This document shows positions 26,726 to 35,041 of a stretch of DNA of 64,000 nucleotides, one piece after another. This DNA is from an uncultured Lachnospiraceae bacterium (GTDB lineage Bacteria > Bacillota > Clostridia > Lachnospirales > Lachnospiraceae). The translations under genes were made by a program, and so were the position numbers. How positions within the stretch are numbered: position 1 is the stretch's first letter; each line of letters opens with the position of its first letter. The notes under the pieces are model-generated. The model made no database searches, had not been told where the DNA came from, and worked only from the letters and a program-made list of their open reading frames with translations. Where the stretch lies: contig CAJTOL010000001.1 of assembly GCA_910577645.1 (NCBI GenBank), forward strand, positions 62,001 to 126,000, read 5' to 3'.

Positions 26726-27274
26726 ATGAAAGCAACTGGAATAGTAAGAAGAATCGATGATCTGGGACGAGTGGTAATCCCTAAGGAAATCCGCAGAACT
26801 CTGAGATTAAGAGAAGGAACCCCTCTGGAAATTTTTACCGACAGAGAAGGAGAAATTATTTTAAAGAAATATTCCCCTATGGTAGAGCTGACGGCTTTTG
26901 CAGGCCAGTATGCAGACGCTATGGCCCAGTCTACCGGAATGATGGTCTGCATTACGGATCGGGATCAGGTAGTGGCTGCAGCAGGAGGAGCCAGAAAGGA
27001 ACTGCTGCAAAAGCCTATCAGCCATCAGCTGGAGAATGTGATTCAGGAACGGGCGGCTATCACTGCGGGAAAAGATGATAAAGGCTTTATCTCTCTGACA
27101 TCAGAACCTCTGGAAGGAATTACAGCCCAGGTGATTGCCCCCATTATCTGTGAAGGGGATGCCATCGGTGCAGTTATTATATTGAGCCGGGAGCCGAGAG
27201 TCAGATTTGGAGAAATGGAAATGAAGCTGGCTGCCACTGCAGCCGGATTTTTAGGGAGACAGATGGAAAGTTGA
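26726..27274 (+). CDS. spoVT: Stage V sporulation protein T, AbrB-type regulator
   Basis: The frame is open from ATG 26711, but GGAGG at 26713-26717 puts the start at ATG 26726, giving about 182 residues, the usual SpoVT size. The N-terminal AbrB swapped-hairpin domain reads MKATGIVRRIDDLGRVVIPK followed by EIRRTLRLREGTPLEIF. A GAF-like C-terminal domain (about 55-180) follows, as in SpoVT. It regulates forespore genes under sigma-G and affects spore germination. Its presence supports an endospore-forming host. It stands alone, with a hairpin behind it. Confidence 0.92.
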   Translation: MKATGIVRRIDDLGRVVIPKEIRRTLRLREGTPLEIFTDREGEIILKKYSPMVELTAFAGQYADAMAQSTGMMVCITDRDQVVAAAGGARKELLQKPISHQLENVIQERAAITAGKDDKGFISLTSEPLEGITAQVIAPIICEGDAIGAVIILSREPRVRFGEMEMKLAATAAGFLGRQMES

Positions 27275-27330
27275 TGGAAATCCGGCAAAAGGCACCGTTG
27301 GCGCGTTGGGACGGATTCTGTGTCATTATA

Positions 27331-27370
27331 GATAGGAGCTGGCGGAGCGTAAACTGCCGGCTCCTGTCTT
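27331..27370 (+). terminator. Hairpin after spoVT
   Basis: GATAGGAGCTGGC (27331-27343) pairs with GCCGGCTCCTGTC (27356-27368), allowing G-T pairs, and is followed by a short T/A stretch. It probably ends the spoVT transcript. Confidence 0.55.
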
Positions 27371-27423
27371 AAAAGACACCTTGTTCACTGGGGGTATCCT
27401 GGAGAATTTACAAAATTCCTTAT

Positions 27424-27452
27424 TTACTATCCCTCAAAAACTAAGCTATAAT
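27424..27452 (+). promoter_or_regulatory. Promoter of the 5'-nucleotidase gene
   Basis: TTACTA (27424-27429) and TATAAT (27447-27452) are 17 bases apart and read toward the gene at 27496. The -10 is consensus; the -35 is weaker. Confidence 0.55.
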
Positions 27453-27495
27453 ACATATAGAGGTATAACAGCTATTTGACAAAGGAGGAGTTGCG

Positions 27496-29331
27496 ATGAA
27501 AAGCTTAAAGCAAAGATTCTGGTCAATCCTGCTGACTCTGGCCGTGACAGTTTCGGTGACAGCCGGAGTAACGGCGGCCACAGAGCTGACTGCCCAGGCA
27601 GCGGATCAGGACATTGTGGTCTTGTATACCAATGATGTCCACTGCGGTGTAGATGACAACATTGGTTATGCAGGACTGGCCCTGTACAAAAAGGAGATGC
27701 AGGCACAGACCCCTTATGTGACGCTGGTAGATGCAGGCGACGCCATCCAGGGCGCACCCATTGGCACCTTATCAGACGGCGGATACATAATTGACATTAT
27801 GAATCAGACAGGATATGATTTTGCTATCCCCGGAAACCATGAGTTTGACTACGGAATGGCACGTTTCCTGGAACTGTCCGGAAGGCTGAACTGCGGATAT
27901 TATTCCTGCAATTTCATAAATCTGGCTTCGGGAACTCCGGTATTTGCGCCATATAAAATGTTTACGTATGGAGATACCCAGGTGGCTTTTGTAGGTGTCA
28001 GCACCCCGGAAAGCTTTACCAAGTCTACTCCTGCATATTTCCAGGACGGAAACGGTAATTATCTTTTTAGCTTCTGTGAAGACGGAAACGGGCAGGCTCT
28101 TTACAATCAGGTTCAGGCGGCTGTAGACGGGGCCAAAAGCCAGGGAGCAGAGGTTGTGATCCTGGTGGGACACCTGGGCAATGAGGGGGTTTCCGACCAG
28201 TGGACATCTGAACAGATTATTAAGAATACCAACGGCGTAGACGCGGTTATTGACGGTCATTCCCACGAGACCTACGATAAGACCTATCCCAACAAAGATG
28301 GGGAAGCGGTAACCGTAACGCAGACCGGCACAAAACTAAAAAATATTGGTAAAATGACCATTAAACCGGACGGGACGATTACTACCGAGATGGTGACGGA
28401 AGTTCCGGACGGAGGATTCACCACTTACACGGTAAAGAAAAATGACTCCTTAAGCAGGATTGCCAAAAAGACTCTGGGTTCTTCAGAGGCCTGGCCTGTT
28501 ATTTATAATGCAAATAGAGATAAGATCCGCAGGGCAGATGTTATCACCGCCGGTGTCGTTCTTACAATTCCGGGCGGCGCTATGGCAACAGAGGACGGTA
28601 AATTTGTAGATGCGGCTACAGATGCTTACATTAAGAAAATCCAGGCCCAGTACAGCGAAAGCTTAAAGACGGTGTTAGGCCATACAGAAGTGGAGCTGAC
28701 CGTTAAAGATCCGGAAACCGGAAATCGGGCGGTAAGAAGCGCCGAGACCAATCTGGGCGACCTGTGTGCAGATGCATTTCGGTATCAGCTGGGGTCTGAC
28801 ATCGGTCTGATGAATGGAGGCGGTATCCGCGATAACATTGCGGCAGGAAATATTACTTATAATGATACATTGAAAGTGTTCCCTTTTGGAAATATGGGCT
28901 GTGTAGTAGAGGTAACCGGACAGCAGATTAAAGATGCCCTGGAGATGGCGGCTAAGGATTGTCCTCAGGAAAACGGCGGATTCCTCCATGTATCTGGTAT
29001 TACTTACACAATAAATACTTCCGTTCCTTCCAATGTGAAATTAGATGAAAGAGGGAATTTTAAAAGCGTATCCGGCGCTTACCGGGTAGGGGACATTTTG
29101 GTAAACGGAGAGCCTTTGGATGTCAACAAAACTTACACAGTGGCTTCTCACAACTATATGCTGAAATCCGGTGGTGACGGAATGGCTATGTTTGCAGGAA
29201 GCAAGGTAGTAAAAGATGACGTTATGGTAGACGTAGATGTACTTTCTTCCTATATTTCAGAGAAATTAGGTGGAAATGTGGGCGCTGATTACGGAAATCC
29301 GAAGGGCCAGGGAAGAATTATAATTAAATAG
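27496..29331 (+). CDS. Secreted 5'-nucleotidase/UshA-type with internal LysM
   Basis: The 611-residue protein has a signal peptide (about 1-36, ending in QAADQ). A metallophosphoesterase domain follows, with VVLYTNDVHCG, VDAGDAIQG and GNHEFDYG metal-binding motifs (about 40-300). Next is a LysM module (about 312-360: TYTVKKNDSLSRIAKKTLGS ending in VVLTIPGG), and then the 5'-nucleotidase C-terminal domain (about 385-605) with LGDLCADAFR and NGGGIRDNI. It removes phosphate from nucleotides outside the cell for nucleoside salvage. LysM binds peptidoglycan and would hold the enzyme in the wall. Finding it between the two nucleotidase domains, rather than at one end, is unusual. Confidence 0.9.
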   Translation: MKSLKQRFWSILLTLAVTVSVTAGVTAATELTAQAADQDIVVLYTNDVHCGVDDNIGYAGLALYKKEMQAQTPYVTLVDAGDAIQGAPIGTLSDGGYIIDIMNQTGYDFAIPGNHEFDYGMARFLELSGRLNCGYYSCNFINLASGTPVFAPYKMFTYGDTQVAFVGVSTPESFTKSTPAYFQDGNGNYLFSFCEDGNGQALYNQVQAAVDGAKSQGAEVVILVGHLGNEGVSDQWTSEQIIKNTNGVDAVIDGHSHETYDKTYPNKDGEAVTVTQTGTKLKNIGKMTIKPDGTITTEMVTEVPDGGFTTYTVKKNDSLSRIAKKTLGSSEAWPVIYNANRDKIRRADVITAGVVLTIPGGAMATEDGKFVDAATDAYIKKIQAQYSESLKTVLGHTEVELTVKDPETGNRAVRSAETNLGDLCADAFRYQLGSDIGLMNGGGIRDNIAAGNITYNDTLKVFPFGNMGCVVEVTGQQIKDALEMAAKDCPQENGGFLHVSGITYTINTSVPSNVKLDERGNFKSVSGAYRVGDILVNGEPLDVNKTYTVASHNYMLKSGGDGMAMFAGSKVVKDDVMVDVDVLSSYISEKLGGNVGADYGNPKGQGRIIIK

Positions 29332-29345
29332 TCAGAAGCTTTATA

Positions 29346-29383
29346 AAAGGGATGCTGCAAAATGAGGCGGCATCCCCTTTCAT
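29346..29383. terminator. Bidirectional hairpin terminator (repeat family copy C)
   Basis: GGGATGCTGC (29349-29358) pairs with GCGGCATCCC (29367-29376) through ten pairs, one a G-T. It has A-rich and T-rich flanks and a loop containing AAAATGA. It sits between convergent genes and can serve both. The arm and loop match the start of the element family seen near 11.5 and 57.4 kb. Confidence 0.75.
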
Positions 29384-29386
29384 TTA

Positions 29387-30568
29387 TTAACTCTCGCTTA
29401 TTAGCTTTCTGCTTCCAAAAGAGATTTTAAGAAAGATGGGAGTCACAATAGAAGAAACGATAATAAGCAGAATTACTGTTGTGAACAGCGCCGCATCCAT
29501 AAGGCCCGCATTCAGTCCTTTCTGAGCGACAATCAGCGCAACCTCCCCTCGTGCCATCATGCCAACGCCAATACATATACTGTCACGGCTGGAAAAGCCG
29601 CATAGTCTTGCAACCAGGCCGCAACCTGCGATTTTGCTTAAAAGTGCTACTACAATGAAACCAACGGTAAAGAAAATTATTTGCGGCGTAATTCCTGAAA
29701 GCACGGTTTTCAGCCCGATACTTGCAAAGAATACCGGCCCAAAAAACATATAAGAGGTAATATCCATTTTCTGCTCAATATATCCCGAATCCGACAGGTT
29801 GCAGAGAACCACTCCTGCCACAAAGGCGCCGGTTATGTCCGCAATCCCAAAATAAGTTTCCGCGGCATAAGCCATCAGCAGACAAAGTCCCAGTCCCAGG
29901 ATCGGCAGTCTCTGCGTATGGGGATATGCCTGATCAATTTTCCGAAACACCTTATATAATAAAATACCAACAACAACAGCAAAAACAAAAAACAGCACGG
30001 TATTAATGATAATTTGCAACGGTTTCACGGAAGGGTCCCGAAAACCGATCACAAAGGTCAGCACCAGAATGCCGAGGACATCATCAATAATGGCCGCGCT
30101 CATAATGGCTGTTCCGCACTTTCCGCTTAGTTTTCCCATCTCCCGCAGCGTCTCCACCGTTATGCTGACGGATGTAGCAGTCATGATCACACCGGTAAAT
30201 ACAGCTTTGTAGAAATTTTCTGAGCCCCATGGAGAAACTCCATAAAACGCCATAAATAGAATGGCGCCCATAATCAGAGGCACAAACACTCCGGCACATG
30301 CAATCAGGAAAGCCTTGGGGCCTGTTTTCAATAGATCAGAAAGCTTATTTTGGAGTCCGGCCGAAAACATCAGAAGTATCACACCAATCTCTGCCATAAT
30401 TGTCAGAAAATCAGACTGCTCCACAATTCCTAACACACTGGGACCAAGCAACAAGCCCGCTATAATTTCTCCGACTACTTGCGGAAGCTTGATGTGCCTT
30501 GCGGCAATTCCCAGACATTTTGCTGTAATTACAATGATTGCCAGATCGCGTAACATATTATAATCCAT
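29387..30568 (-). CDS. CPA2-type cation:proton antiporter (Na+/H+ or K+/H+)
   Basis: About 393 residues from ATG 30568; the frame is open slightly further upstream, but GAAAGG on the minus strand fits this start best. The protein is a long series of membrane helices of the NhaS3/KefB class. Recognisable parts are LPQVVGEIIAGLLLGPSVLG near the N-terminus, the central ATSVSITVETLREMGKLSG followed by AIIDDVLGILVLTF with the ion-binding Asp pair, and GVGMMARGEVALIVAQKG. No regulatory TrkA/KTN domain is attached. It exchanges cations for protons and helps pH and ion balance. It appears to be a single gene. Confidence 0.9.
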   Translation of the reverse strand: MDYNMLRDLAIIVITAKCLGIAARHIKLPQVVGEIIAGLLLGPSVLGIVEQSDFLTIMAEIGVILLMFSAGLQNKLSDLLKTGPKAFLIACAGVFVPLIMGAILFMAFYGVSPWGSENFYKAVFTGVIMTATSVSITVETLREMGKLSGKCGTAIMSAAIIDDVLGILVLTFVIGFRDPSVKPLQIIINTVLFFVFAVVVGILLYKVFRKIDQAYPHTQRLPILGLGLCLLMAYAAETYFGIADITGAFVAGVVLCNLSDSGYIEQKMDITSYMFFGPVFFASIGLKTVLSGITPQIIFFTVGFIVVALLSKIAGCGLVARLCGFSSRDSICIGVGMMARGEVALIVAQKGLNAGLMDAALFTTVILLIIVSSIVTPIFLKISFGSRKLISES

Positions 30569-30713
30569 GTTTTTCATACCTTTCTTTTCATAACTTCGCA
30601 TTAAACTTCCAGGTTGTTATAACGCTTTTCTCAGCAGCCGTCAAGAGAAGGCAATAAAATTTTGTGAAAAAATTTACAATAAGCAGTTGCCCTAACGGAC
30701 AAGAACCTCTAAA

Positions 30714-30766
30714 TTGTAAACCAAAAATAAAAATAAGTTGACAATTGTCGCGAGAAAACGTATAAT
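30714..30766 (+). promoter_or_regulatory. BirA (biotin repressor) operator overlapping the bioY promoter
   Basis: TTGTAAAC (30714-30721) and GTTGACAA (30737-30744) form an inverted repeat with a 15-base spacer, the pattern known for BirA binding sites. The right half overlaps the -35 box TTGACA (30738-30743), which is 17 bases from TATAAT (30761-30766). Repressor bound here would block the promoter, so bioY should be shut off when biotin is plentiful. Confidence 0.75.
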
Positions 30767-30805
30767 CCCTGATATAATAAAAAAAGAAAGGAAGATCCAA
30801 ATAAT

Positions 30806-31396
30806 ATGACGCAACCAATTTCCAGGGAGCAGCCCGGGCAGGCAAAGGCAGGCCGCCTTACCACCGTCCAGATGGCTGCCGTAGCATTAATGACTGCAGT
30901 TACTTGTGTGCTGGGCCCGCTGGCAATCCCGATAGTTGTCAGCCCGGTGCCGCTTTCTCTTACTAACCTGGTGCTTTTCCTGTCACTGTATATTCTGAAG
31001 ACAAAGAAAGCGCTGATCAGCTATCTCATATATCTTTTGCTGGGGATTGCCGGGCTCCCGGTATTTTCCGGCTTCAGCGGCGGTCTGGGAAAGCTGGCAG
31101 GGCCTACAGGCGGATATTTGGTGGGATTTATCTTTATGATATTAGTGTCCGGCTTTTTTGTAGAGCGATTCGCCAACAAACGTCTAATCTGCGCCGGGGC
31201 TTTAGTTTTGGGAGCGCTAGTCTGCAATATCTTTGGCACCGTCTGGCTGTGCTGGCAGCTGAAAGTGGACTTTGGGGCCGGACTTGCAATGGGTGTGATT
31301 CCCTACCTGCCGGGAGATAGCGCCAAGATTATTTTGGCTGTCATCACCGGACCGGAAATTTCCAGACGGGTCCATCAGGCGGTGGGCAACATTTAA
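30806..31396 (+). CDS. bioY: Biotin transporter BioY (ECF S component)
   Basis: The 196-residue membrane protein has the BioY pattern: MAAVALMTAVTCVLGPLAIP near the start, then VVSPVPLSLTNLVLFLSLYI, GLAGLPVF-type sequence and GPTGGYLVGFIFM, and finally IPYLPGDSAKIILA. BioY captures biotin, alone or with a shared ECF ATPase module. No biotin biosynthesis gene is in the window. The BirA box in front of it supports the call. Its length is normal for the family. Confidence 0.93.
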   Translation: MTQPISREQPGQAKAGRLTTVQMAAVALMTAVTCVLGPLAIPIVVSPVPLSLTNLVLFLSLYILKTKKALISYLIYLLLGIAGLPVFSGFSGGLGKLAGPTGGYLVGFIFMILVSGFFVERFANKRLICAGALVLGALVCNIFGTVWLCWQLKVDFGAGLAMGVIPYLPGDSAKIILAVITGPEISRRVHQAVGNI

Positions 31397-31541
31397 ATGT
31401 AACAGTTCATACGGCGGGGGATATGCCGGACAAGAAGACGCCCCCTGTCTGAACTGCCCGTGACTTTCAAAACCTCCCCTTCCCCCTTGTAAAAATATAT
31501 GGTATACTGGTCCTATCATCATAAGAAAAGAGGAAAATAGC

Positions 31542-32093
31542 ATGTTGGATACCATAAAGCTACAGACAAAACAGGCGGCAGGGGAGCTCCTTAAAGTGGC
31601 GAAGCTGAAACCTGGTCAGATTTTGGTGGCAGGCTGCTCTTCCAGCGAGGTGGGAAGCTTCCGGATTGGTTCCCATTCCAGCCAGGAGATTGGCGCTGCT
31701 ATTTTTGAGGCTCTCCGGGAGGAGCTGGCCCCCCGGGGGATATATCTGGCAGCTCAGTGCTGTGAGCACTTGAACCGGGCGGTTATCCTTGAAGCAGAGG
31801 CGGCAGAGCGATACGGCTATGAGCCGGTTAATGTGGTTCCGCGATTAAAGGCCGGAGGCTCCTTTGCCACGGCTGCTTATGCCGGATTATGCCATCCGGT
31901 AGCAGTAGAGCATATAAAAGCCCATGCCGGAATTGATATCGGCGATACGCTGATAGGGATGCATTTAAGAGATGTGGCGGTTCCGGTCCGCATTGGCATA
32001 AAAGAGATCGGCGCAGCCCATGTGGTCTGTGCCAGAACCCGGTTGAAATATATTGGCGGGGAGAGGGCCGGGTATGACGAGACGTTGGGATAA
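31542..32093 (+). CDS. TIGR01440/DUF436 (YwlG-like) conserved protein
   Basis: The 183-residue protein matches the YwlG family of Firmicutes throughout: LKPGQILVAGCSSSEVGSFR at the start, AQCCEHLNRAVILE with the paired cysteines, VNVVPRLKAGGSFATAAY, and the closing DTLIGMHLRDVAVPVRI. The biochemical role of the family is unknown. It is cytoplasmic and of normal length. It is followed by the LacI gene after 23 bases, but a functional link is doubtful. Confidence 0.85.
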   Translation: MLDTIKLQTKQAAGELLKVAKLKPGQILVAGCSSSEVGSFRIGSHSSQEIGAAIFEALREELAPRGIYLAAQCCEHLNRAVILEAEAAERYGYEPVNVVPRLKAGGSFATAAYAGLCHPVAVEHIKAHAGIDIGDTLIGMHLRDVAVPVRIGIKEIGAAHVVCARTRLKYIGGERAGYDETLG

Positions 32094-32116
32094 GCCGTAA
32101 AACCAGGGGGAAGCAT

Positions 32117-33115
32117 ATGAAAGAAAAGAAAGCAACCATCCGGGAGGTGGCGGCCCTGGCTGGCGTATCCATCAGCTCTGTGTCCCGATATTTAAAGGAT
32201 CCCAAAAGCATCCAGCCTTTGGCGGCCTACAACATTAAAAACGCCATCCGGGAGCTGCAGTATGAGCCCAATATGTTTGCTCAGAACTTAAAACGGGGCA
32301 AATCCAATATAGTGGGCCTGGTGGTGCCTCATACAGAGTATTTTTTCAGCCGGGTATGCCGGGGGGTCAGCGATTACTTTTTTGAGCGGAAGTATGTGAC
32401 CTTTATTTGTGAAAGCGACAATGACGGTGCAAAAGAGAAGTTTTATGTCCAGGAGCTTTTAAATCAGAAGGCAGCGGGAATTATTATTGCTCCCTGTGGT
32501 CAGAACTCCATGTATCTGCAGAATGTATCCAGAGAATACAAAAACATGGTGGTAATCGACCGCCTGGAAAAGGTGGGATGCGATATTGTACTGGAAAACC
32601 ACCGGGAAAATGCCTACAACATGGTTTCCTGGCTGTTAAAGAACAAGCCGTGCAAGCAGGTGCTGATGCTGTTTGGCTGGATAGACAGCTACAATACCCG
32701 TATGTGCATGGAAGGATCCAATCAGGCTTTTGCAGAGGCAGGAAAACCTGAGGAAGAGATTCTGCGGGTGGTAACGGCCCGAAAGATTGACGCGGTAGTG
32801 GAGGCGCTGAAACAGTTTTCCGGGAAAATCCGGGAAGGGGAGCGCCCTCTGATTGTTGCATTTGGGTCGGATATTCTGGAGTACGTGGCAACGGAAATCC
32901 ATCAGCACTATCCGGGGTGGATTGGCAAAGTAGATGTTGCAGGTTTTGCCCAGGCTGAAACGCCGCAGAAGCTGGGGCTTCAATGCTCTCTGGTGGTCAA
33001 AAATCCGGAAGCAGTAGGAATTACTGCGTCAGAGCTTCTTCACCGGAAAATTCAAGAGGAACCCAAAGACAGCCAGCCGAAAGTTTACGATATTAAGGTG
33101 CAATATAGATTTTAA
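32117..33115 (+). CDS. LacI family transcriptional regulator
   Basis: The 332-residue protein has the LacI helix-turn-helix and hinge at about 5-60 (TIREVAALAGVSISSVSRYL, then ELQYEPNMFAQNLKRGKSN). A periplasmic-binding-protein-like sensor domain follows, with IVGLVVPHTEYFFSRVCRGV. It most likely represses the TctCBA/hydrolase/sulfatase operon just downstream, where two fitting palindromes are present. The effector is probably the transported organic acid or sugar acid. A strong terminator separates it from that operon. Confidence 0.88.
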   Translation: MKEKKATIREVAALAGVSISSVSRYLKDPKSIQPLAAYNIKNAIRELQYEPNMFAQNLKRGKSNIVGLVVPHTEYFFSRVCRGVSDYFFERKYVTFICESDNDGAKEKFYVQELLNQKAAGIIIAPCGQNSMYLQNVSREYKNMVVIDRLEKVGCDIVLENHRENAYNMVSWLLKNKPCKQVLMLFGWIDSYNTRMCMEGSNQAFAEAGKPEEEILRVVTARKIDAVVEALKQFSGKIREGERPLIVAFGSDILEYVATEIHQHYPGWIGKVDVAGFAQAETPQKLGLQCSLVVKNPEAVGITASELLHRKIQEEPKDSQPKVYDIKVQYRF

Positions 33116-33125
33116 TATGACAAAA

Positions 33126-33180
33126 TAGCTCCAAAGAGGCAATTAAAAATGTTATTATCTCTTTGGAGCTAAAATTTCTG
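33126..33180 (+). terminator. Terminator after the LacI gene
   Basis: TAGCTCCAAAGAG (33126-33138) and CTCTTTGGAGCTA (33159-33171) are perfect complements, followed by AAATTTCT. It ends the lacI transcript before the Tct operon promoter. Confidence 0.75.
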
Positions 33181-33184
33181 TATG

Positions 33185-33200
33185 TTGAAAACGATTTCAA
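33185..33200. promoter_or_regulatory. LacI/CcpA-type operator upstream of the Tct operon
   Basis: TTGAAAACGATTTCAA is a 16-bp near-perfect palindrome with a central CG, fitting both the general LacI-family operator and the catabolite-control (cre) consensus. It lies about 90 bases upstream of the -35 of the Tct promoter. Either the adjacent LacI protein or CcpA could bind here. Confidence 0.65.
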
Positions 33201-33287
33201 ATTAAATAAGTAAGACGAGTTGACGAAATACACATAAAAGTTATGATATAATCCTGAAAAATCAAGCAAAAAATACAAATACTTCTA

Positions 33288-33354
33288 TTGACAACCGAAA
33301 AATGCCTTGTTATAATGACCATATTAGAAGGTAATGTTGGTGAAAACATTTTCA
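33288..33354 (+). promoter_or_regulatory. Tct operon promoter with downstream palindrome
   Basis: TTGACA (33288-33293) and TATAAT (33311-33316) are both consensus and 17 bases apart. At 33341-33354, TGAAAACATTTTCA is palindromic except for its two central bases and lies in the transcribed leader just ahead of the ribosome site. It resembles the upstream operator at 33185 and is a candidate second repressor site. Confidence 0.7.
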
Positions 33355-33371
33355 GAAAAGGAGACGAGATT

Positions 33372-34463
33372 ATGAGAAAAAAAGTATTGGCATTGACAAT
33401 GGCAGGCATTATGGCGGTTTCCCTTAGCGGCTGCGGCGGCGGGGCGGCAACTGCCACTACTGCAGCCACAACCGCAGCCGCTACCACTGCTGCAGCACCG
33501 GCAGAGACAGAGCCTGCAGCAGAAGGAGAACCGGCAGAGAAAGAGGCAGCCGGGGCCGTTACCGCTGACTCCTTTAAGCCCGGTAAGGATTTTAATATCC
33601 GGGTTCCCTTTGCGGCAGGCGGATCGGCAGATACTATTTCCAGAATTATTGGCCAGGGCCTTCAGAAGACTTATGGAAATTCCGCGGTTATTAACAATTT
33701 AACCGGCGCTAACGGCGCCATTGCAGCAGCAGACCTAGACAGCGCCAAGGCAGATGCCACTGAACTGATGGTAGGCGGCATTGCAATGTTTACTCTGGCT
33801 CCCCTGTTTAATCCGGATATTAATCTGAGCCTGGATGATTACCAGTTTGTGTGCAGCATTGTATCCGAAGATCAGATGCTGTTTGTAGCTCCCGGCAATA
33901 CAGGGATTGAGGATTGGGCAGGTCTTCAGGAATATGCAAAGAACAACCGGATTGTTTTCGGTTCTAATACTCCTGGCGGCGCAACTCATATGCTTCAGAC
34001 TATGCTGTTTGGCGAGGCTGGTATTGAGGCAGAGGCAGTGACTTCTGACGGCTCTGCGAAGGATCTTCTGGCAGTGGCAGGAGGCAATGTGGTGTGTGCG
34101 GCTGCCACCTCTTCTCTGGGCGCTCAGTATGTAGAGGAAGGCACACTGATTCCTATTGTTGTATTTTCCGAGGAGCCCTACACCGGATATGAGGGGATTG
34201 AAGTTCCTACAGCCAAGTCCTTGGGCTATGATATTGTATTCCAGACCTGCAATTTCTTAATGACCAAAAAGGATGTAAATCCTGATGATGTAGCTGCGAT
34301 TTACCAGGCAATCTTAGATTACAGCGAAACCGATGAATTTAAAGAGCTGGCTGCCAATGCAAGTTACATTCCCGACTTATCTGACGGCGAGACGGTAAAG
34401 CAGACAATTGCCGACGCGGCGGCAATGTGCCAGGAAGCTTACAACAAATATTACGCAAAATAA
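33372..34463 (+). CDS. tctC: Tripartite tricarboxylate transporter substrate-binding lipoprotein
   Basis: The start is ATG 33372, after AAAGGAGACGAG; the open frame further upstream overlaps the promoter. The 363-residue protein has a lipoprotein signal (VSLSGCGGG), a Thr/Ala-rich linker, and a TctC/Bug-type binding domain with IRVPFAAGGSADTISRIIGQ and NNLTGANGAIAA. It traps an organic or sugar acid outside the cell and passes it to TctAB. Bug ligands are often carboxylates such as citrate or aromatic acids; the hydrolase and sulfatase behind it suggest a more complex anionic substrate. Confidence 0.9.
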   Translation: MRKKVLALTMAGIMAVSLSGCGGGAATATTAATTAAATTAAAPAETEPAAEGEPAEKEAAGAVTADSFKPGKDFNIRVPFAAGGSADTISRIIGQGLQKTYGNSAVINNLTGANGAIAAADLDSAKADATELMVGGIAMFTLAPLFNPDINLSLDDYQFVCSIVSEDQMLFVAPGNTGIEDWAGLQEYAKNNRIVFGSNTPGGATHMLQTMLFGEAGIEAEAVTSDGSAKDLLAVAGGNVVCAAATSSLGAQYVEEGTLIPIVVFSEEPYTGYEGIEVPTAKSLGYDIVFQTCNFLMTKKDVNPDDVAAIYQAILDYSETDEFKELAANASYIPDLSDGETVKQTIADAAAMCQEAYNKYYAK

Positions 34464-34574
34464 CACCAGAGGTTTTTTGTACAATTACTAAGATGCGAAT
34501 CTTGCCCGGCATATCCACAAAAGAAACTGGAACCGGTCAGGGTTCGCGCTTTATTATACCAGGAGGAAACGATA

Positions 34575-35018
34575 ATGAAGGTGAAATACCGCTCAAACCT
34601 TATAGCAGGGATTGTCAGCGTGATTTTGGGGATTATCTGCATGGTAATCATTCCCCGGCAGATCGGAGAGGACTATTCGGCAACCTATGGCATTACGTCT
34701 AAGACTGTTCCTTATGCAGTGGCCATTCTCTGGGTAGTCTGCGGAGTGGTTTTGATGTTTCAGAGTCTGATCTTAAAAAGGGATGAGGTAAAATCTTTTG
34801 AAGTGGCAAAGGAAGCAAAGGCGCTGGGGTACATGGCAGTGCTGCTGATTTATGCGGTTTTATTTACCAGAAGCTTTTTGGCATCCACCATCTTTTTAGG
34901 AGTTGCCACTTTAATGTTCACCGGCTCCAGAAAGAAAACTTTTTATCTTATTATTCTTGGGGTGGTAGTGATACTGTATCTGCTGTTCTCCAAGGTGCTG
35001 CATGTACAGCTTCCTTAA
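34575..35018 (+). CDS. tctB: Tripartite tricarboxylate transporter small membrane subunit
   Basis: A 147-residue protein with about four membrane helices, of the TctB size and position between tctC and tctA. It contains IVSVILGIICMVIIPRQIG near the N-terminus. The sequence of this subunit is poorly conserved in the family, so the call rests mainly on size, topology and location. AGGAGG precedes the start. Confidence 0.85.
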   Translation: MKVKYRSNLIAGIVSVILGIICMVIIPRQIGEDYSATYGITSKTVPYAVAILWVVCGVVLMFQSLILKRDEVKSFEVAKEAKALGYMAVLLIYAVLFTRSFLASTIFLGVATLMFTGSRKKTFYLIILGVVVILYLLFSKVLHVQLP

Positions 35019-35041
35019 CCAAAGCCAGACAGGAGGTTATT

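Noticed and set aside
32117..33115. LacI gene as a regulator of the YwlG-like gene before it
   Set aside because: The operators lie on the other side, before tctC, and the upstream gene has no palindrome nearby.
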